Shown: in pieces, positions 1-9,820 of the stretch
Numbering within the stretch: position 1 is the stretch's first letter
How the letters are laid out: each line of letters begins with the position of its first letter
Notes under the pieces: generated by a model
Database searches by the model: none
What the model saw: the letters and a program-made list of their open reading frames with translations, nothing else
What the model was told of the DNA's origin: nothing
Position numbers and translations under genes: made by a program
Origin: Scylla paramamosain
Taxonomy: Eukaryota > Arthropoda > Malacostraca > Decapoda > Portunidae
Direction of reading: 5' to 3'
Length of the DNA: 64,000 nt
Assembly: GCF_035594125.1 (NCBI RefSeq)
Contig: NC_087158.1
Span: 9,153,678-9,217,677, forward strand

Positions 1-849
1 AGGTATGTGAAATTTTATCCATTAAAATCCAAACACACACAAGGGGTCATTGAGGCACTAGCACAGTATGTAACAGACTTTGGAGCCCCACACAGCATCG
101 TCCTTGACAACGGACGTGAGTTCACATCCCAGGCCTTCCAGCAATTTTGTCAGCAACACCTCATCACACTCTACTACACGACACCTTATCATCCCCAAGA
201 GAACGCAATCAATGAAACTCCATCGCACCCTCAAGATCATCTTGGCTACACTATGCCAAGGTCATCCTCTTCGGTGGCCTAGCTTACTGCAAACGTGCCA
301 AGCCACGATGAACGCTGCTGTTCATACCAGTACCGCTCAGCAACCCTACTTTGCGTTCTTTTTGAGACCTGCCCCAAAAGTGGTGGGTACTAGATTACTC
401 ACTATAATCGGTGAAGAGGACGATATTGACACTACTCGCTGTGTTATTAAGGAAACACAGGAGAAAATGACCAGAAAATATCTCAGAGTTGCTAATCGAA
501 AACGCAAAGAACAAAAGGTAAACCCAGGTGTATTAGTATGGAAAAAACGAGAAGTAAATGAGTCAGGAGTGTGTAAGAAACTATGTGTGAAGTGGAATGG
601 TCCATACCAAATAGTGAAAATATTGAGAGATGGTTGGGGTTATGTAATGAAAGCCCATTTACGGGACAAATGTTACAAAGAGCAGCTGAGAAAGTGAAAC
701 CATTCGGTGGAAGTGAAGAATATGTGGTGGAACCCCAAGACACAGTGTTTCAAGCTGACTTAGAAACGGAAGTACTACCTCCACGGGTTCGTAACCTTCC
801 AAGACGCTATATAGAAGAGTGTTTGAGAGTAGTGAAGGTTGTAGAATGA
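1..849 (+). pseudogene. Ty3/Gypsy integrase, C-terminal part (broken)
   Basis: The conceptual protein matches the end of a Ty3/Gypsy-type pol: an integrase core with LDNGREF (second catalytic Asp) and a TPYHPQ motif leading to the third catalytic acid, followed by a C-terminal module with VLVWKK and KLCVKWNGPYQIVKIL, typical of the SH3-like tail that follows gypsy integrases. The reading frame shifts by one near 200-215 (frame 1 to frame 2), and a TGA at 695-697 ends the second segment; a third segment in frame 1 runs to 847. The upstream pol lies outside the window. Two breaks mean it is not functional. Family call from motifs seen; the clade within Gypsy is not resolved. Confidence 0.8.
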
Positions 850-1170
850 ACAGAAGTTTGTAAAGTGTATAATATCTACCTTAACATTATCACGTCCTGA
901 CCTAGATGATAGTAACAAAACCAGGCTCAGAGATAAGGTAAATGAAAGAGGAGAGGTTGTTGCCATTTTACTTCACAGACTTTTACTGTAACTAACAGTC
1001 AACACGGTTCACACTGTAGTAATCTACTTCAGGACATGGTAAGCTCTCGTAAATTACTTTAGTAATCCCTGACCACAATGAATGATTGTGTGAATGAGAG
1101 CGTGGATATGTTAAAGGAGTTGAGTTACTGGAAGTGCTGAATCTTGCCATAGAGAGCAGCGGAAGTCTTA
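850..1170. other. No gene seen; possible 3' region of the Gypsy element
   Basis: This stretch directly follows the integrase end and contains no convincing coding signal. It may be non-coding 3' sequence of the Gypsy copy, but no LTR boundary is clear. Confidence 0.4.
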
Positions 1171-1826
1171 AAAACATAAGAACATAAGAAATAAGGGAAG
1201 CTGCAAGAAGCGACCAGGCTTACACGTGGCAGTCCCTGTATGAAACACACCTACCTATTTCCATCTGCTATCCCCATCCATAAACTTGTCTAATCTTCTC
1301 TTAAAGCTCTCTAGTGTCCTAGCACTAACTACATGATTACTAAGTCCGTTCCACTCATCTACCACTCTATTTGAGAACCAATTTTTTCCTATCACCTTCC
1401 TAAACCTAAATTTTTCAAGCTTGAACCCGTTATTTCTTGTTCTACCCTGGTTGCTGATCCTAAGAATTTTGCTTACATCTCCCTTGTTATAACCCTTATA
1501 CCACTTAAAGACTTCTATCAGGTCCCCTCTTAACCTACATCTCTCTAAAGAATGTAAATTTAACAGCTTCAACCTCGCCTCGTAAGGAATACTCCTCATC
1601 CCCTGTATCCTTTTAGTCATTCTCCTCTGTACTGATTCTAATAGACCTATATCTTTCCTGTAATGTGGGGACCAGAATTGCACCGCGTAGTGTAGATGAG
1701 GTCTGACCAGCGCCAAGTATAACTTTAATATTACTTCCGGCCTTCTACTTTTAACACTCCTAAAAATGAATCCTAGTACCCTATTTGCCTTGTGTCTGGC
1801 TTCTATGCATTGTTTCCGTAGACGGA
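1171..1826 (-). mobile_element. 5'-truncated CR1-like LINE (RT C-terminus)
   Basis: On the minus strand the reading frame ending at 1255 encodes the last ~190 residues of a LINE reverse transcriptase polyprotein: thumb/C-terminal motifs ALVRPHLHYAVQFWSPH and GDLIEVFKWYKGYNKGD. It is the same family as the copy at 35380-37037: from position 1826 leftward the two align throughout, and beyond 1826 similarity stops, marking 5' truncation, the usual outcome of target-primed reverse transcription. The 3' end carries two 8-bp units (AACATAAG on the plus strand, 1173-1188), equivalent to the TTATGTTC units ending the other copy. Short 3' microsatellite tails of this kind are known from CR1-group LINEs. 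The ORF itself is open over the fragment. Confidence 0.85.
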
Positions 1827-2167
1827 CTAAAACTTCATACTGACGGTGCACTAAGAGGTTGGCTGGGGTGGTTAACTTCCTCAGAGTTAAGGGAATTTGG
1901 GGTCATGTCTCCAAGGGACATTGTGGAGTTATGGTTATATGAGGCCATTGTCAACTATATTGTTGTAACATGAGGAAAGAATACTGAAAGTAATGTTTCC
2001 CAGAGCCATTGGTGAAATTTGAAATCTGGCCAGTGATCTGTTGATAAAGGGAAGGGGATTATTGTTACTTGGAAAAGGAAAATGTCCTTAAATGGAGGAA
2101 AATTTGGATTCAGGATTGGGTGAAAAATTCTATATGGGAAGTAAAATCTCATTTGGTGCTGGGACGC

Positions 2168-2227
2168 AATATTAAGCTAATATAAGTAATATTAAGTTAA
2201 TATAAGTAGAATTAAGTTAGTATAAGA
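2168..2227. repeat. 20-bp tandem repeat, 3 units
   Basis: Three consecutive units of the form AATATTAAGYTAATATAAGT (2168-2187, 2188-2207, 2208-2227); the third has a few substitutions. Confidence 0.85.
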
Positions 2228-2546
2228 ATTATTAGTAAGATTTAGTCGTTATTACATCATGCATACATCCCCGAGACATACAGACAGACAGACAAGATGT
2301 TGGCGTCCGCAGGAAATGGATGATCGATTTTCTTTATGAATAAAGGCATTATTTTCATACAAGGTATTAGCTTGTGGCTAGAAATTTTCATCTTTGCTAC
2401 TCAGAGGAAAAAATACACCAGGTCATGATATGAGTAAAGTAATCTAAACGTTTATTATACGGTTGAAACCAATCATTTGTGAATTACCTTGAGGAAGAAT
2501 CTGAAAGCTACGGAGGTTCGTGGCCTGGGAAGACGCCCAACTCTCG

Positions 2547-2680
2547 CTCAGAGAGATCTTGGCTTGCTCATACTACAGGTACGCCGCTCTAAGTTTGAAA
2601 TAATTACTATTCATATTTGTAGATATATTTTCTTATCAGTACATCACTCAGAGAGATCTTGGCTTGCTTACACTACAGGG
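2547..2680. repeat. Direct repeat of 34 bp, offset exactly 100 bp
   Basis: CTCAGAGAGATCTTGGCTTG begins at 2547 and again at 2647; similarity runs 34 bp with three mismatches. The purpose is unknown. Confidence 0.8.
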
Positions 2681-3241
2681 AAGTCAGTGGAGGTAAAGGA
2701 AAAGTCTGTCTGTGTGTCCCTCTGTCTGTTTGGTTAGGTATACTTAATAGTGTGAGAACGGAGTGTTTAGTTCACAGATTATTAAGGTTGTGTAGTATTT
2801 CTTGTTGTCATACGGGGACGTAACCACCTGGTTCGGTCCTTGGAATGCTGATTAGGCTGTGCTATACCAGGGTTATAGGAAAATGTAATAAGGAGATTGT
2901 TTATTCCTATGTAAGCACCAGTGGATTATTTTTCGAGTCACGTGCGTGAATAATACCACCCTCAACAGGTGAATGAGACTGTATACTCATGTAATACCCA
3001 AACACTAATGCCCATTATTGTTATTGGTGAATGTGTGAGGTGTCAAGTGATTAGTTCGGCCAGTTTATACACTACTGTAATGAAATCTTCAGCGCTACTA
3101 AAAGGATACTTTATGCTACCTGATGTAATATGAATGATGTGTGAATTAGTATTAACGCTACCACAAGTGAAGGAATAATAAAGACCATAAATCATCGTGT
3201 AGATATTTCTTTATCAACTAGTTAGAAAAGATAAAAAAATA

Positions 3242-3288
<47 letters not shown>
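3242..3288. repeat. (AAT)n microsatellite
   Basis: About 16 uninterrupted AAT units. Confidence 0.95.
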
Positions 3289-3289
<1 letters not shown>

Positions 3290-3385
3290 CTAGCTTGCGA
3301 GTGACACAACAGGTGGGGCATTACATTAGAACATCCGTCTCTTGAAAGCTCTGGTTAGTGACTGAGCATGGGAGAGCGTGCCAAA

Positions 3386-4090
3386 CAGCGTTGCCAGGTT
3401 GTTTTGGCCATATTATCGTTTTGGCCATATTATTGTACTTCTGGTAAAATTATCGTACATATGTAATTATTCCAAATATTATGCCAAAACTGCCAGAGAG
3501 AGAGAGAGAGAGAGAGAGGTGTGTGTGTGTGTGATGAAAAAAACAACAATAAGGCCTTATAAGCATCCTTCTTTGCAGGTCCCACCCACGGAAACTGTTT
3601 TTTCCCACTCCGGCCTATATTTCTGTTCCTGTCTCGCTTTTTTCGGCACTGCACCACATGCCTCCTCTCTCTCCTTTCCTTTCTCTTTAGACATTTTTAA
3701 TGAAAACTGAAAATCCTGTCCTGCGTCGCGACGCGCGAGACTGACTACTGACTGACGACTACGAGACTGGGACAGGAGACTCGGGGAGCGAACGGACTGG
3801 TCGCAGACAAGAATGAGACCTGTTGTTCACCCATATGGTGAGACTTATCTCGTAAGGAAAGCAATACATCTGGCATTTTCAGGTTTTTATTTTGTTATTC
3901 AAATTTATATAAGAAATTTTGCATTACCTGATATTGATAACATTATTTTTCACTCAAATTATTGTATATTTCATAAAAATATCGTACGAATTCCCAAATT
4001 ATCGTATTATCGTATGAGTCCCATTGTACATCGTACACGGGCAAAAATTATTGTACTTGTACAATAATTATCGTACGTCTGGCAACGCTG
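3386..4090. mobile_element. Non-autonomous hAT-type MITE, 705 bp
   Basis: The ends are inverted: CAGCGTTGCCAG at 3386-3397 and its reverse complement at 4079-4090. They are flanked by a perfect 8-bp direct duplication GTGCCAAA (3378-3385 and 4091-4098). An 8-bp target-site duplication with CAG-starting terminal repeats is the hAT superfamily signature. The subterminal zones at both ends are full of ATTATCGTA/ATTATTGTA words, plausible transposase-binding repeats. There is no transposase ORF; the interior has (AG)n and (GT)n runs at about 3495-3532. Open frames crossing it are chance. Confidence 0.9.
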
Positions 4091-4162
4091 GTGCCAAACG
4101 CTTTCCCACTCCTGCTACAAGGTGGGGGGGAGGTACAGGAGAGGGGGAGGGGGAAAGGTGAC

Positions 4163-4164
<2 letters not shown>

Positions 4165-4231
<67 letters not shown>
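4165..4231. repeat. (TA)n microsatellite
   Basis: About 33 TA units, followed by (AC)n. Confidence 0.95.
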
Positions 4232-4233
<2 letters not shown>

Positions 4234-4314
4234 CACACACACACAAACGCTCTGCCTGCCACCTCTCTCTCAGCATGTGAGCATGAATAAAACACTTCAC
4301 TTCTGACAATTATA

Positions 4315-4511
4315 ACGACTAAGTTATAAAGGCTAGGTGGATACTGATCACTTTGTCTTCAAGGACAACTCTTCTGGTATTAACTGTGTGTGACTCAATG
4401 AAAAGGGACAATTATAAATAGAGTAAATTGATTTGGCAGAGAGAGTATGGGAGCAGTGATTCTTATGGTAATCCAGGGTAGTGAGCGGCCCACCATCATA
4501 CATCTGGCGTC

Positions 4512-4515
<4 letters not shown>
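4315..4515. repeat. Dispersed repeat, copy 1 (ends at a CT tract)
   Basis: Shares AAGGACAACTCTTCTG, ATTCTTATGGTAA and CATCTGGC words in the same order with 41170-41366. Both copies run into a (CT)n tract. The family is not identified; about 70-75% similar by eye. Confidence 0.7.

Positions 4516-4556
<41 letters not shown>
4516..4556. repeat. (CT)n microsatellite
   Basis: About 20 CT units lying immediately left of the DIRS copy A terminal repeat. Confidence 0.95.
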
Positions 4557-4558
<2 letters not shown>

Positions 4559-4561
<3 letters not shown>

Positions 4562-4605
4562 TATGTCAGCAAATCACTTCTCTGCCAGCGCTCGCTTCCC
4601 ATGAG
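4559..4605 (+). repeat. DIRS copy A left inverted terminal repeat
   Basis: 47 bp, perfect reverse complement of 23856-23902. Related ends occur at 55720, 63221 and in the palindrome at 23954-24190. Confidence 0.9.
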
Positions 4606-4699
4606 ATACGCTTTGCTGCTTCACGCCGCCAGTTGCCGAGTTGTTTTCACCGAGACTAGACGTCACCTCTCCTGCCCGCCCGAGTCAATTTGGCTGCCT

Positions 4700-4830
4700 T
4701 TTTCCGTTATCCATCTGGAACGGAAAGGCTTGGCCACAGCCTGTTATCTGTTTAGGAGCTGGCTGCACCGTCACCCCGTTATCCATGTAGGAGCAGGGCA
4801 GTGCCCTTTGGAGCACTGGGGAGAGTTTAC
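4700..4830 (+). repeat. Leader tandem repeat of DIRS copy A
   Basis: Between terminal repeat and gag start are about three loose copies of a CCGTTATCCATNTRGGAGC-like word with GG-rich spacers. Copies B and C have tandem repeats at the same place but with different sequence. Confidence 0.5.
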
Positions 4831-4882
4831 GACTCACAGAGACCCCTGACCCACCACCCTGCTCGCCCGTCGGCCTGCCGCC

Positions 4883-5065
4883 ATGTCGGAAGTTACAGAA
4901 GGTTTGCCTGCCAGGCTGTCACCAGGCAGGCAGGCTGCGTCTACCCATGGAATGCATAAAAGCAAGGGATCACATAGGAATCATTCCTCCAGGTCTGGAA
5001 GTGGCTCTTCCCAACAGGAAAGTTCTGGACAAGTACATCACCATGCCCGGGGGGCATGGATCAGA
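4883..5065 (+). pseudogene. DIRS copy A gag-like ORF, N-terminal piece
   Basis: The start ATG at 4883 sits in GCCGCCATG, the same context as the gag start of copy B (56410). The 61 codons up to the MULE insertion are rich in Ser, Gly, His and basic residues, like the N-termini of copies B and C. It is cut by the MULE at 5065/5066; the sequence resumes at 8817. There is no recognisable fold in this low-complexity N-terminus; the gag role is inferred from position in the DIRS element. Confidence 0.7.
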
Positions 5066-5071
5066 GGTATC

Positions 5072-5175
5072 CGGTCATTTCGCCCACATGCCATTTCGCC
5101 ACACAGGTCATTTCGCCCACACTGTGGAGTCATTTCGCCCACACCGTGGAGTCATTTCGCCCACACTGTGGCAGG
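5072..5175 (+). repeat. Left terminal array of the MULE
   Basis: Five TCATTTCGCCCACA-like words, spaced ~20 bp, some linked by CTGTGGAG or CCGTGGAG. The mirror array is at 8698-8802. Confidence 0.85.
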
Positions 5176-5573
5176 GTTGCCAACCTGATTTTGCAGATAG
5201 TACTAGGATATACCGAAGGCTGGATATTACGATAATAGCTCATATCTAGTATGTCACAGCTATAGGTAAATGCAACTAGGTAAAATACACACCACTGATC
5301 TCTACCATAGCTGTCTTCCTAGGGTATATGGCACAAAGTCCCGACTGCTATCACTTTTTAATGATTAGCGTGAACTGGAAAAAAACATTCCATCACAAAA
5401 TCGTAAACCCTAAAAATGTACATTTACAACAAATTAACTGCGCTAAAGATAGCTGGGTTAAACAATTCAACAATGCACAATCATAGCATTAGAAATATGG
5501 CAAAGAAATATACTCTAACAATTATAACTATCTCATGGCTACACTTGAAAGGAGAAACACTCAAATTATCTCC

Positions 5574-5645
5574 ACCCAACCGGGGAATGGAACCCCAGTT
5601 CTCTGGCTTGTGAAGCCAGCGCTCTAACCACTGAATTACCGGGAC
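5574..5645 (-). repeat. tRNA-like sequence (tRNA-derived SINE head or pseudo-tRNA, anticodon CAC)
   Basis: The reverse complement starts GTCCCGGTAATTCAGTGGTT and folds as a tRNA: D-arm AGTGGTTAGAGC; anticodon stem CTGGC/GCCAG with loop TTCACAA (anticodon CAC, valine); T-arm TGGGG-TTCCATT-CCCCG. The acceptor stem is poor: the 5' GTCCCGG does not pair well with the 3' GTTGGGT, and the B box has C for the usual G. No CCA and no terminator T-run follow; related non-tRNA sequence continues to about 5300, so a SINE head is likelier than a working tRNA gene. Confidence 0.7.
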
Positions 5646-5898
5646 GTGTGTGTGTGTGGGGGGGGGGGGCAGCAGGGAAGGGGGAGGAAGTGGGGTTGGA
5701 GGAAAGGAGAAAAGAGAGAGATAGCTGGGAGGGAGGAGGGAAGGGCTAAGAGGAAGAGAGGTAGGAGGGAAGGAAGGTAGGGAGAGAAGAGGGAGGGAGG
5801 AGGGATGGTGTGGGATATAATCTGGCAGGGAGGAAGAAGAGGGGGGTGAGAGGGAGGGAGGTGGTGGAAGATAAGGGATCGAGTGTGTGTGCGTGTGT

Positions 5899-5900
<2 letters not shown>

Positions 5901-5956
<56 letters not shown>
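5901..5956. repeat. (AAT)n microsatellite
   Basis: About 18 trinucleotide units, preceded by a (GT)n run; a second (GT)n lies at 6031-6056. A purine-rich G/A tract fills 5650-5880. Confidence 0.95.
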
Positions 5957-5957
<1 letters not shown>

Positions 5958-6129
5958 CGCTTTTTTAGTAAGGCAGTCAAGGAGTGAAAATATACTTAAT
6001 TCATATGAAACTATTCACAAAGCCTATGGAAGTGTGTGTGTGTGTGTGTGTGTTGTGTGTTGTTTGGTGGTTCATTTCCTATGTTTTGTAATTACTAATT
6101 GACCCTAGAATAAAACAGTTCCTGGCAAG

Positions 6130-6240
6130 ATGGTAGACTGCACAGACGAGTGTATTCAGTGCTTCGTACCTGTAACGGCAAGGCAAGAAGGTCTGCAGTG
6201 CGACATGTGTGGGAGGTGGCAACACAGGAAATGCAATTGT
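6130..6240 (+). pseudogene. Probable 5' exon of the MULE transposase (zinc finger)
   Basis: From ATG 6130 the frame encodes a short Cys/His pattern: CIQCF, then LQCDMCGRWQHRKCN, i.e. C-x2-C ... C-x2-C-x4-H-x2-C, the first half of a PHD-like finger. The second half, TGVSRADYWAAVKSG followed by WNCNTC, appears in the frame at 6769-6855. A GT donor candidate is at 6239 or 6245 and AG acceptors at 6758/6764, but none joins the frames exactly, so either an indel is present or the junction differs. The exon pairing is inferred from the split finger. Confidence 0.5.
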
Positions 6241-6738
6241 TACTGTATGTAAAGCGTATGTACCACACGTCATTATTCCTCGGCATTTATAAGTGAAATG
6301 TTCAATAGTTTTCTATTTGCATGAAAACGTGTAATATGTGTAAGTATCAGTATTTAATGCTATATTAAGCACCGAAGCCGATGCTCACTTGTTAGTAGTG
6401 TGGGGTTAACCTGCTAGTCGCCTGCGGGCACCACTCACGGCCAAGTCGCGCTCAGACAAAGACGGGCAGGATGGTGACCGAGGTAAATACTTTAATTTTG
6501 TAGTAAAAACTGATTGTCATAGTGCCAAGTCAATTGCATGTATTGTTAATGAATATTGTAATATGTTGAAAGTGTTTAATATCCGTGTATAATGTTATTT
6601 TGTAAGAAATTGAGACCGAGAACTTGTTCGCAGTTCTTACGGTCATGCCTACCTCATCAATAAACGTCAGAGAGAACTGCCTTTCCTCGACCCTACGATG
6701 ATGGGTGTGATCAGTAAAACAGATCACCTGAGAGCCAA

Positions 6739-8415
6739 TTGATGCCCAGCCGGTGCAGCTACAGCAATACTGGCGTATCTCGTGCTGATTACTGGGCAGC
6801 TGTGAAATCCGGTATTTCCATTGATTGGAATTGTAATACTTGCACCTTCACTGACGAACCAACCTCCCATCCAGTGGACGACCCAGCCACCCCTGCCATG
6901 GAACACGAACCATACATCCCTGCAGTTAAACAAGAGTCTTCAGTTGATGACCCACCTGATTTGCCAATGGAACTAGAGGATTCACTTGACGACCCAGCCA
7001 TACAAGATACTGAACTGCAGCCAGAAAGTGACGTTACATTCCAGCTCTTTGAAAAGGGCACACAGCGTGGTAGAGATAAGCTCATTGACAGTCATGGGTA
7101 CACTTACAACAAAAAAATGCAGCGATCGAATGTAACTTATTGGCAGTGTACTAATCGCCCTAAAAGTAACCCATGCAAGGCACTAGTAATGCAGAGAAAT
7201 GGAAAATATGTAAAGAACAATGTGTTGCACAACCATTCACCACCAACTGGCTCTGATATCGTCACTAAAGTAACATTACAGGTAAAGAAACTGGCAGCAC
7301 AAGATCTGTTTAAACCAGCGACTGCTATAGTGGATGATGTGTTGCTAAAAGAGATAGGAAATGCAACAATCTTCGTAACAACAGAACAAATAGCACATCT
7401 AACGAGGGCAAAGTCATGGTACATTGATAGTACGTTCAAGCTATGCAGGCACCCTTTTACACAGCTGATGACAGTCAACGCTTTTGTGAGGGCAGATGAC
7501 CATGCAAAACAAGTCCCCTTACTATTTGTCATTATGTCTGGGAGAAAAAAGAGTGACTACAGAAAAGTTTTCCATGAAGTTTTAACTAGTTTACCAAATG
7601 AGCCTTCTGTTCAGCACATAACAATCGACTATGAGAAAGCAATGTGGAAAGTCTTGCCTGAGGTTTTGCCTAATGCCAAGGTCAAGGGATGCATATACTA
7701 TTGGACACAAGCTGTATTGAGAAAGGTTAGTCAATTTAGCTAATTGCCTACAGATTTTTTATATATAGTACCTGTCGAATAGTAGTTTTAAAACAAATTG
7801 GATCACCATAATATGACCAGATTTTTTTTCTTTTTTTTTTTTTTTTGTACAATACAATGTCTAATTTCTTTGTTTTGAAATACTTATGTAGGTTCAAGAG
7901 GTTGGTCTCCAGCATGCATACACACGTGATGATGGGATGTACAAATACTTACGGAAAGTGATGGCCCTTCCATTTCTGCCTGAGGCAGATATAGGTCCCG
8001 TGTTTGAACGGCTCTCACGTCAAGCTACCACAGCCCAGTTACAGACTATAATGCAGTACATTTCAAGAACATGAATCCACAACTTCTTATGGCCAACTTC
8101 TAGCTGGATTATTTTCAATCAGTCTATCCGCACCAATAATGACATTGAAGGCTGGCACAATCGACTAAACGAGCTGCAGGTAGATGTAACCTCCAGTTTT
8201 ACCTCCTCGTAAGCCTTCTCCACAAAGAGGCTAAATTGACATCTATCTACATAAGGCTAGTATCCGAAAAAAAGCTACGAAGGATACAACGGAAAAAATA
8301 TAGAAACTTACAGGGTCAAATATCTACTCTTTGGGAGGAACACGTGAGGGGTGAGCGATCAGCATATCAGTTGCTGAAAGCGTGTGCTCACCTGAATGGC
8401 CCAGTGCGCAGCTGA
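6739..8415 (+). pseudogene. MULE transposase with FLYWCH finger and an intron (inactivated)
   Basis: The first block (334 codons, open to 7743) has an acidic linker, a FLYWCH-type zinc finger at residues ~103-168 (YWQC, C146, HNH) and the MULE catalytic core: WYIDST (Asp 230), ITIDYEKA (Asp 297) and GCIYYWTQ (usual GC-F-H motif with Tyr for His). A canonical intron 7726-7891 (GTTAGT...TATGTAG, 166 bp, phase 0) separates exon 2, which continues VQEVGLQHAY and later NNDIEGWH, the catalytic Glu. Damage: an in-frame TGA at 8072-8074 (probably from TGG) and a frameshift near 8185; the last segment ends at 8413-8415, with AATAAA at 8427. A spliced transposase gene like this could express in the host germline. 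Confidence 0.85.
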
Positions 8416-8455
8416 ATCTATATTTTAATAAAAGTTTCTAATTCTGTCACTATTT

Positions 8456-8665
8456 GAATATTACATGTATGTAACTGTCTTTTAATCAAAGTTTTTTTTT
8501 TTATTCTTTGTAACTACTTTTTGGTCATTATTTCTGAATATTACATTTATTTAACTGTCTTTTGATAAAAGTTTATTTTTAATTCTTTGTAACTGATTTC
8601 TAAATCAGTTACAAAGTTTCTTTTTAATTCTTTGTCACCATTTTCTTAATCTTACATGTATGTAG
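8456..8665. repeat. ~80-bp imperfect tandem repeats in the MULE 3' region
   Basis: Units beginning GAATATTACATNTATNTAAC at 8456 and 8536, with a third weaker copy near 8640. They contain the hairpin at 8585-8616. Confidence 0.75.
8585..8616. repeat. Perfect 15-bp hairpin
   Basis: CTTTGTAACTGATTT (8585-8599), loop CT, then its exact reverse complement 8602-8616. It may have formed by local inverted duplication; a cruciform or RNA hairpin is possible. Confidence 0.85.
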
Positions 8666-8697
8666 ATTTTTTTAATAATTATTTCTTTTTTTAAATA

Positions 8698-8802
8698 TAT
8701 GTGGGGGAATTGACTCTTATATGTGGGCGAATTGAACTGTGGGTGAATTGACCTGTGGGCAAAATGACTTCTGGGCGAATTGATATGTGGGCGAAATGAC
8801 CG
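8698..8802 (-). repeat. Right terminal array of the MULE
   Basis: Six GTGGGCGAATTGAC / GTGGGCGAAATGAC words, inverted relative to 5072-5175, but more diverged. Confidence 0.85.
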
Positions 8803-8816
8803 TAATTCGGATCAGA

Positions 8817-9745
8817 TAGGGGAGGCGACTGTGTGCCTTCACCTATGCATCCTCGACCCTCTAATTTACGGGGCGAAGGCTGTTCTCCACCCTGGGCTAT
8901 GGTCATGGAAGCCTTGGCTGAATTATGGGATGATTTGGAGGCATTGAAGGAGGAGAGACACGTGGCCCAAGCAGGTGGCGCTGCCGGCGCCAGGGTGGAT
9001 GTAAACAGACCCCACACAGACAGAAGTGATTGGGGACGACTCAAGCCCGGGGTTTTCTGGGTTTCAGTCAGTGCAGCAGCTTGATTCTAGTAGTGATACC
9101 CAGGATGAACTGACCACTGGTAGTGCCCTCCTGCAGAGTGTCAAGTCGTACGAGCCCCTTGACGATGTCTTTGATGAGGTGGACAAGCATGTCGCCGAGA
9201 TGGTGAATTAAATCTTTGACAATGGCATGTGTGAGGAGGAGTACAAGGAGATTTTAGAGGACGACATTGTGAAAAGACCGAGCAACTGTCGGGCTTTAGC
9301 CCCAGTTGAATGAAACACTCAAGTGTTAGATGCTCTGAAACCAGACCCTAAAAAGGCTGACTTTTGTATGAAAGTCAGTAAGGACATTGTAAAAGCTGCC
9401 ACAATTGTCACCAAATCACTCACGGTGCTGGATAAGATTGCCCAAGAAGGACAACCAGAGGTGGCCCACGAGATACACATGCTAAATGGTGCTTTAGCAT
9501 TACTGGGAAATGCTAACCACAGGAACAATTTGGCATGTAGATTCATCATTTATAATGAAATGGGAGATTAATCAGAAGTATGCTCACTTGTTCTCTGATA
9601 AGGTACCCATGACCAGACTCTTGTTTAGCGATGATGTTTCTCAAGCTGCCAAGAACATTGAGGAGTCTGAGAAATTGAAAAAGAAACCAGTTCAAAATTA
9701 GAAATTCACTCCAGGAAGAGGCAGAAGTTCCTATGGGAAGCTCCG
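8817..9745 (+). pseudogene. DIRS copy A gag-like region, continued
   Basis: After the MULE, sequence collinear with the copy B gag resumes: MVMEALAELWDDLEALKEE (B: MIMDALTELRKDMDKLKKE), FSGFQS, HVAEMVN, NGALALLGNA, KVPMTRLLF. Pieces lie in several frames (8833-9084, 9026-9211, 9323-9571, 9510-9701), so several indels have accumulated. The conserved NGALALLGNA block and the D-P-K-K-A-D-F segment are the best family markers. Confidence 0.75.
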
Positions 9746-9820
9746 AGGTTTCTTGTCCAGGTTCCATCCCTATGGCCAGCGGACATATGGACACATGAAT
9801 GACCACTGACAGTCCTACCC

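Larger units (their letters stand above)
1827..3241. other. No gene; small repeats only
   Basis: No coding region is supported. The stretch holds a 20-bp tandem repeat (2168-2227), a duplicated 34-bp segment (2547-2580 and 2647-2680) and a purine-rich run near 2042-2058 that could be a retroviral-type polypurine tract of the Gypsy element to the left, but no LTR ends could be matched. Confidence 0.4.
5066..8808 (+). mobile_element. MULE DNA transposon, 3.74 kb, with tandem-repeat terminal arrays
   Basis: It interrupts the DIRS A gag and is flanked by a perfect 8-bp direct repeat GGATCAGA (5058-5065 and 8809-8816), a size expected for Mutator-like elements (8-11 bp). The ends are inverted: CGGTCATTTCGCCCACAT at 5072-5089 and its complement at about 8785-8802. 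Each terminus is an array of four to six TCATTTCGCCCACA-type words, opposite in orientation at the two ends. The interior encodes a spliced MULE transposase (6130-8415). It also carries a tRNA-like sequence (5574-5645) and (AAT)n/(GT)n tracts. The transposase is inactivated by one nonsense and one frameshift. Confidence 0.85.

Noticed and set aside
2042..3325. 3' LTR of the Gypsy element
   Set aside because: A purine run and a GGGGCATTACA end-like word were seen, but no matching start, partner LTR or duplication, so no LTR was called.
3378..3710. 110-codon frame inside the hAT MITE
   Set aside because: Spans an (AG)n run and the element end; no similarity to a known family.
5072..5175. Short regularly spaced repeats resembling a CRISPR array
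   Set aside because: Eukaryotic context, spacers partly repeated, a mirror array at the other end of a transposon; these are transposon termini.
5574..5645. Functional tRNA-Val gene
   Set aside because: Acceptor stem mismatches, altered B box and no T-run terminator.
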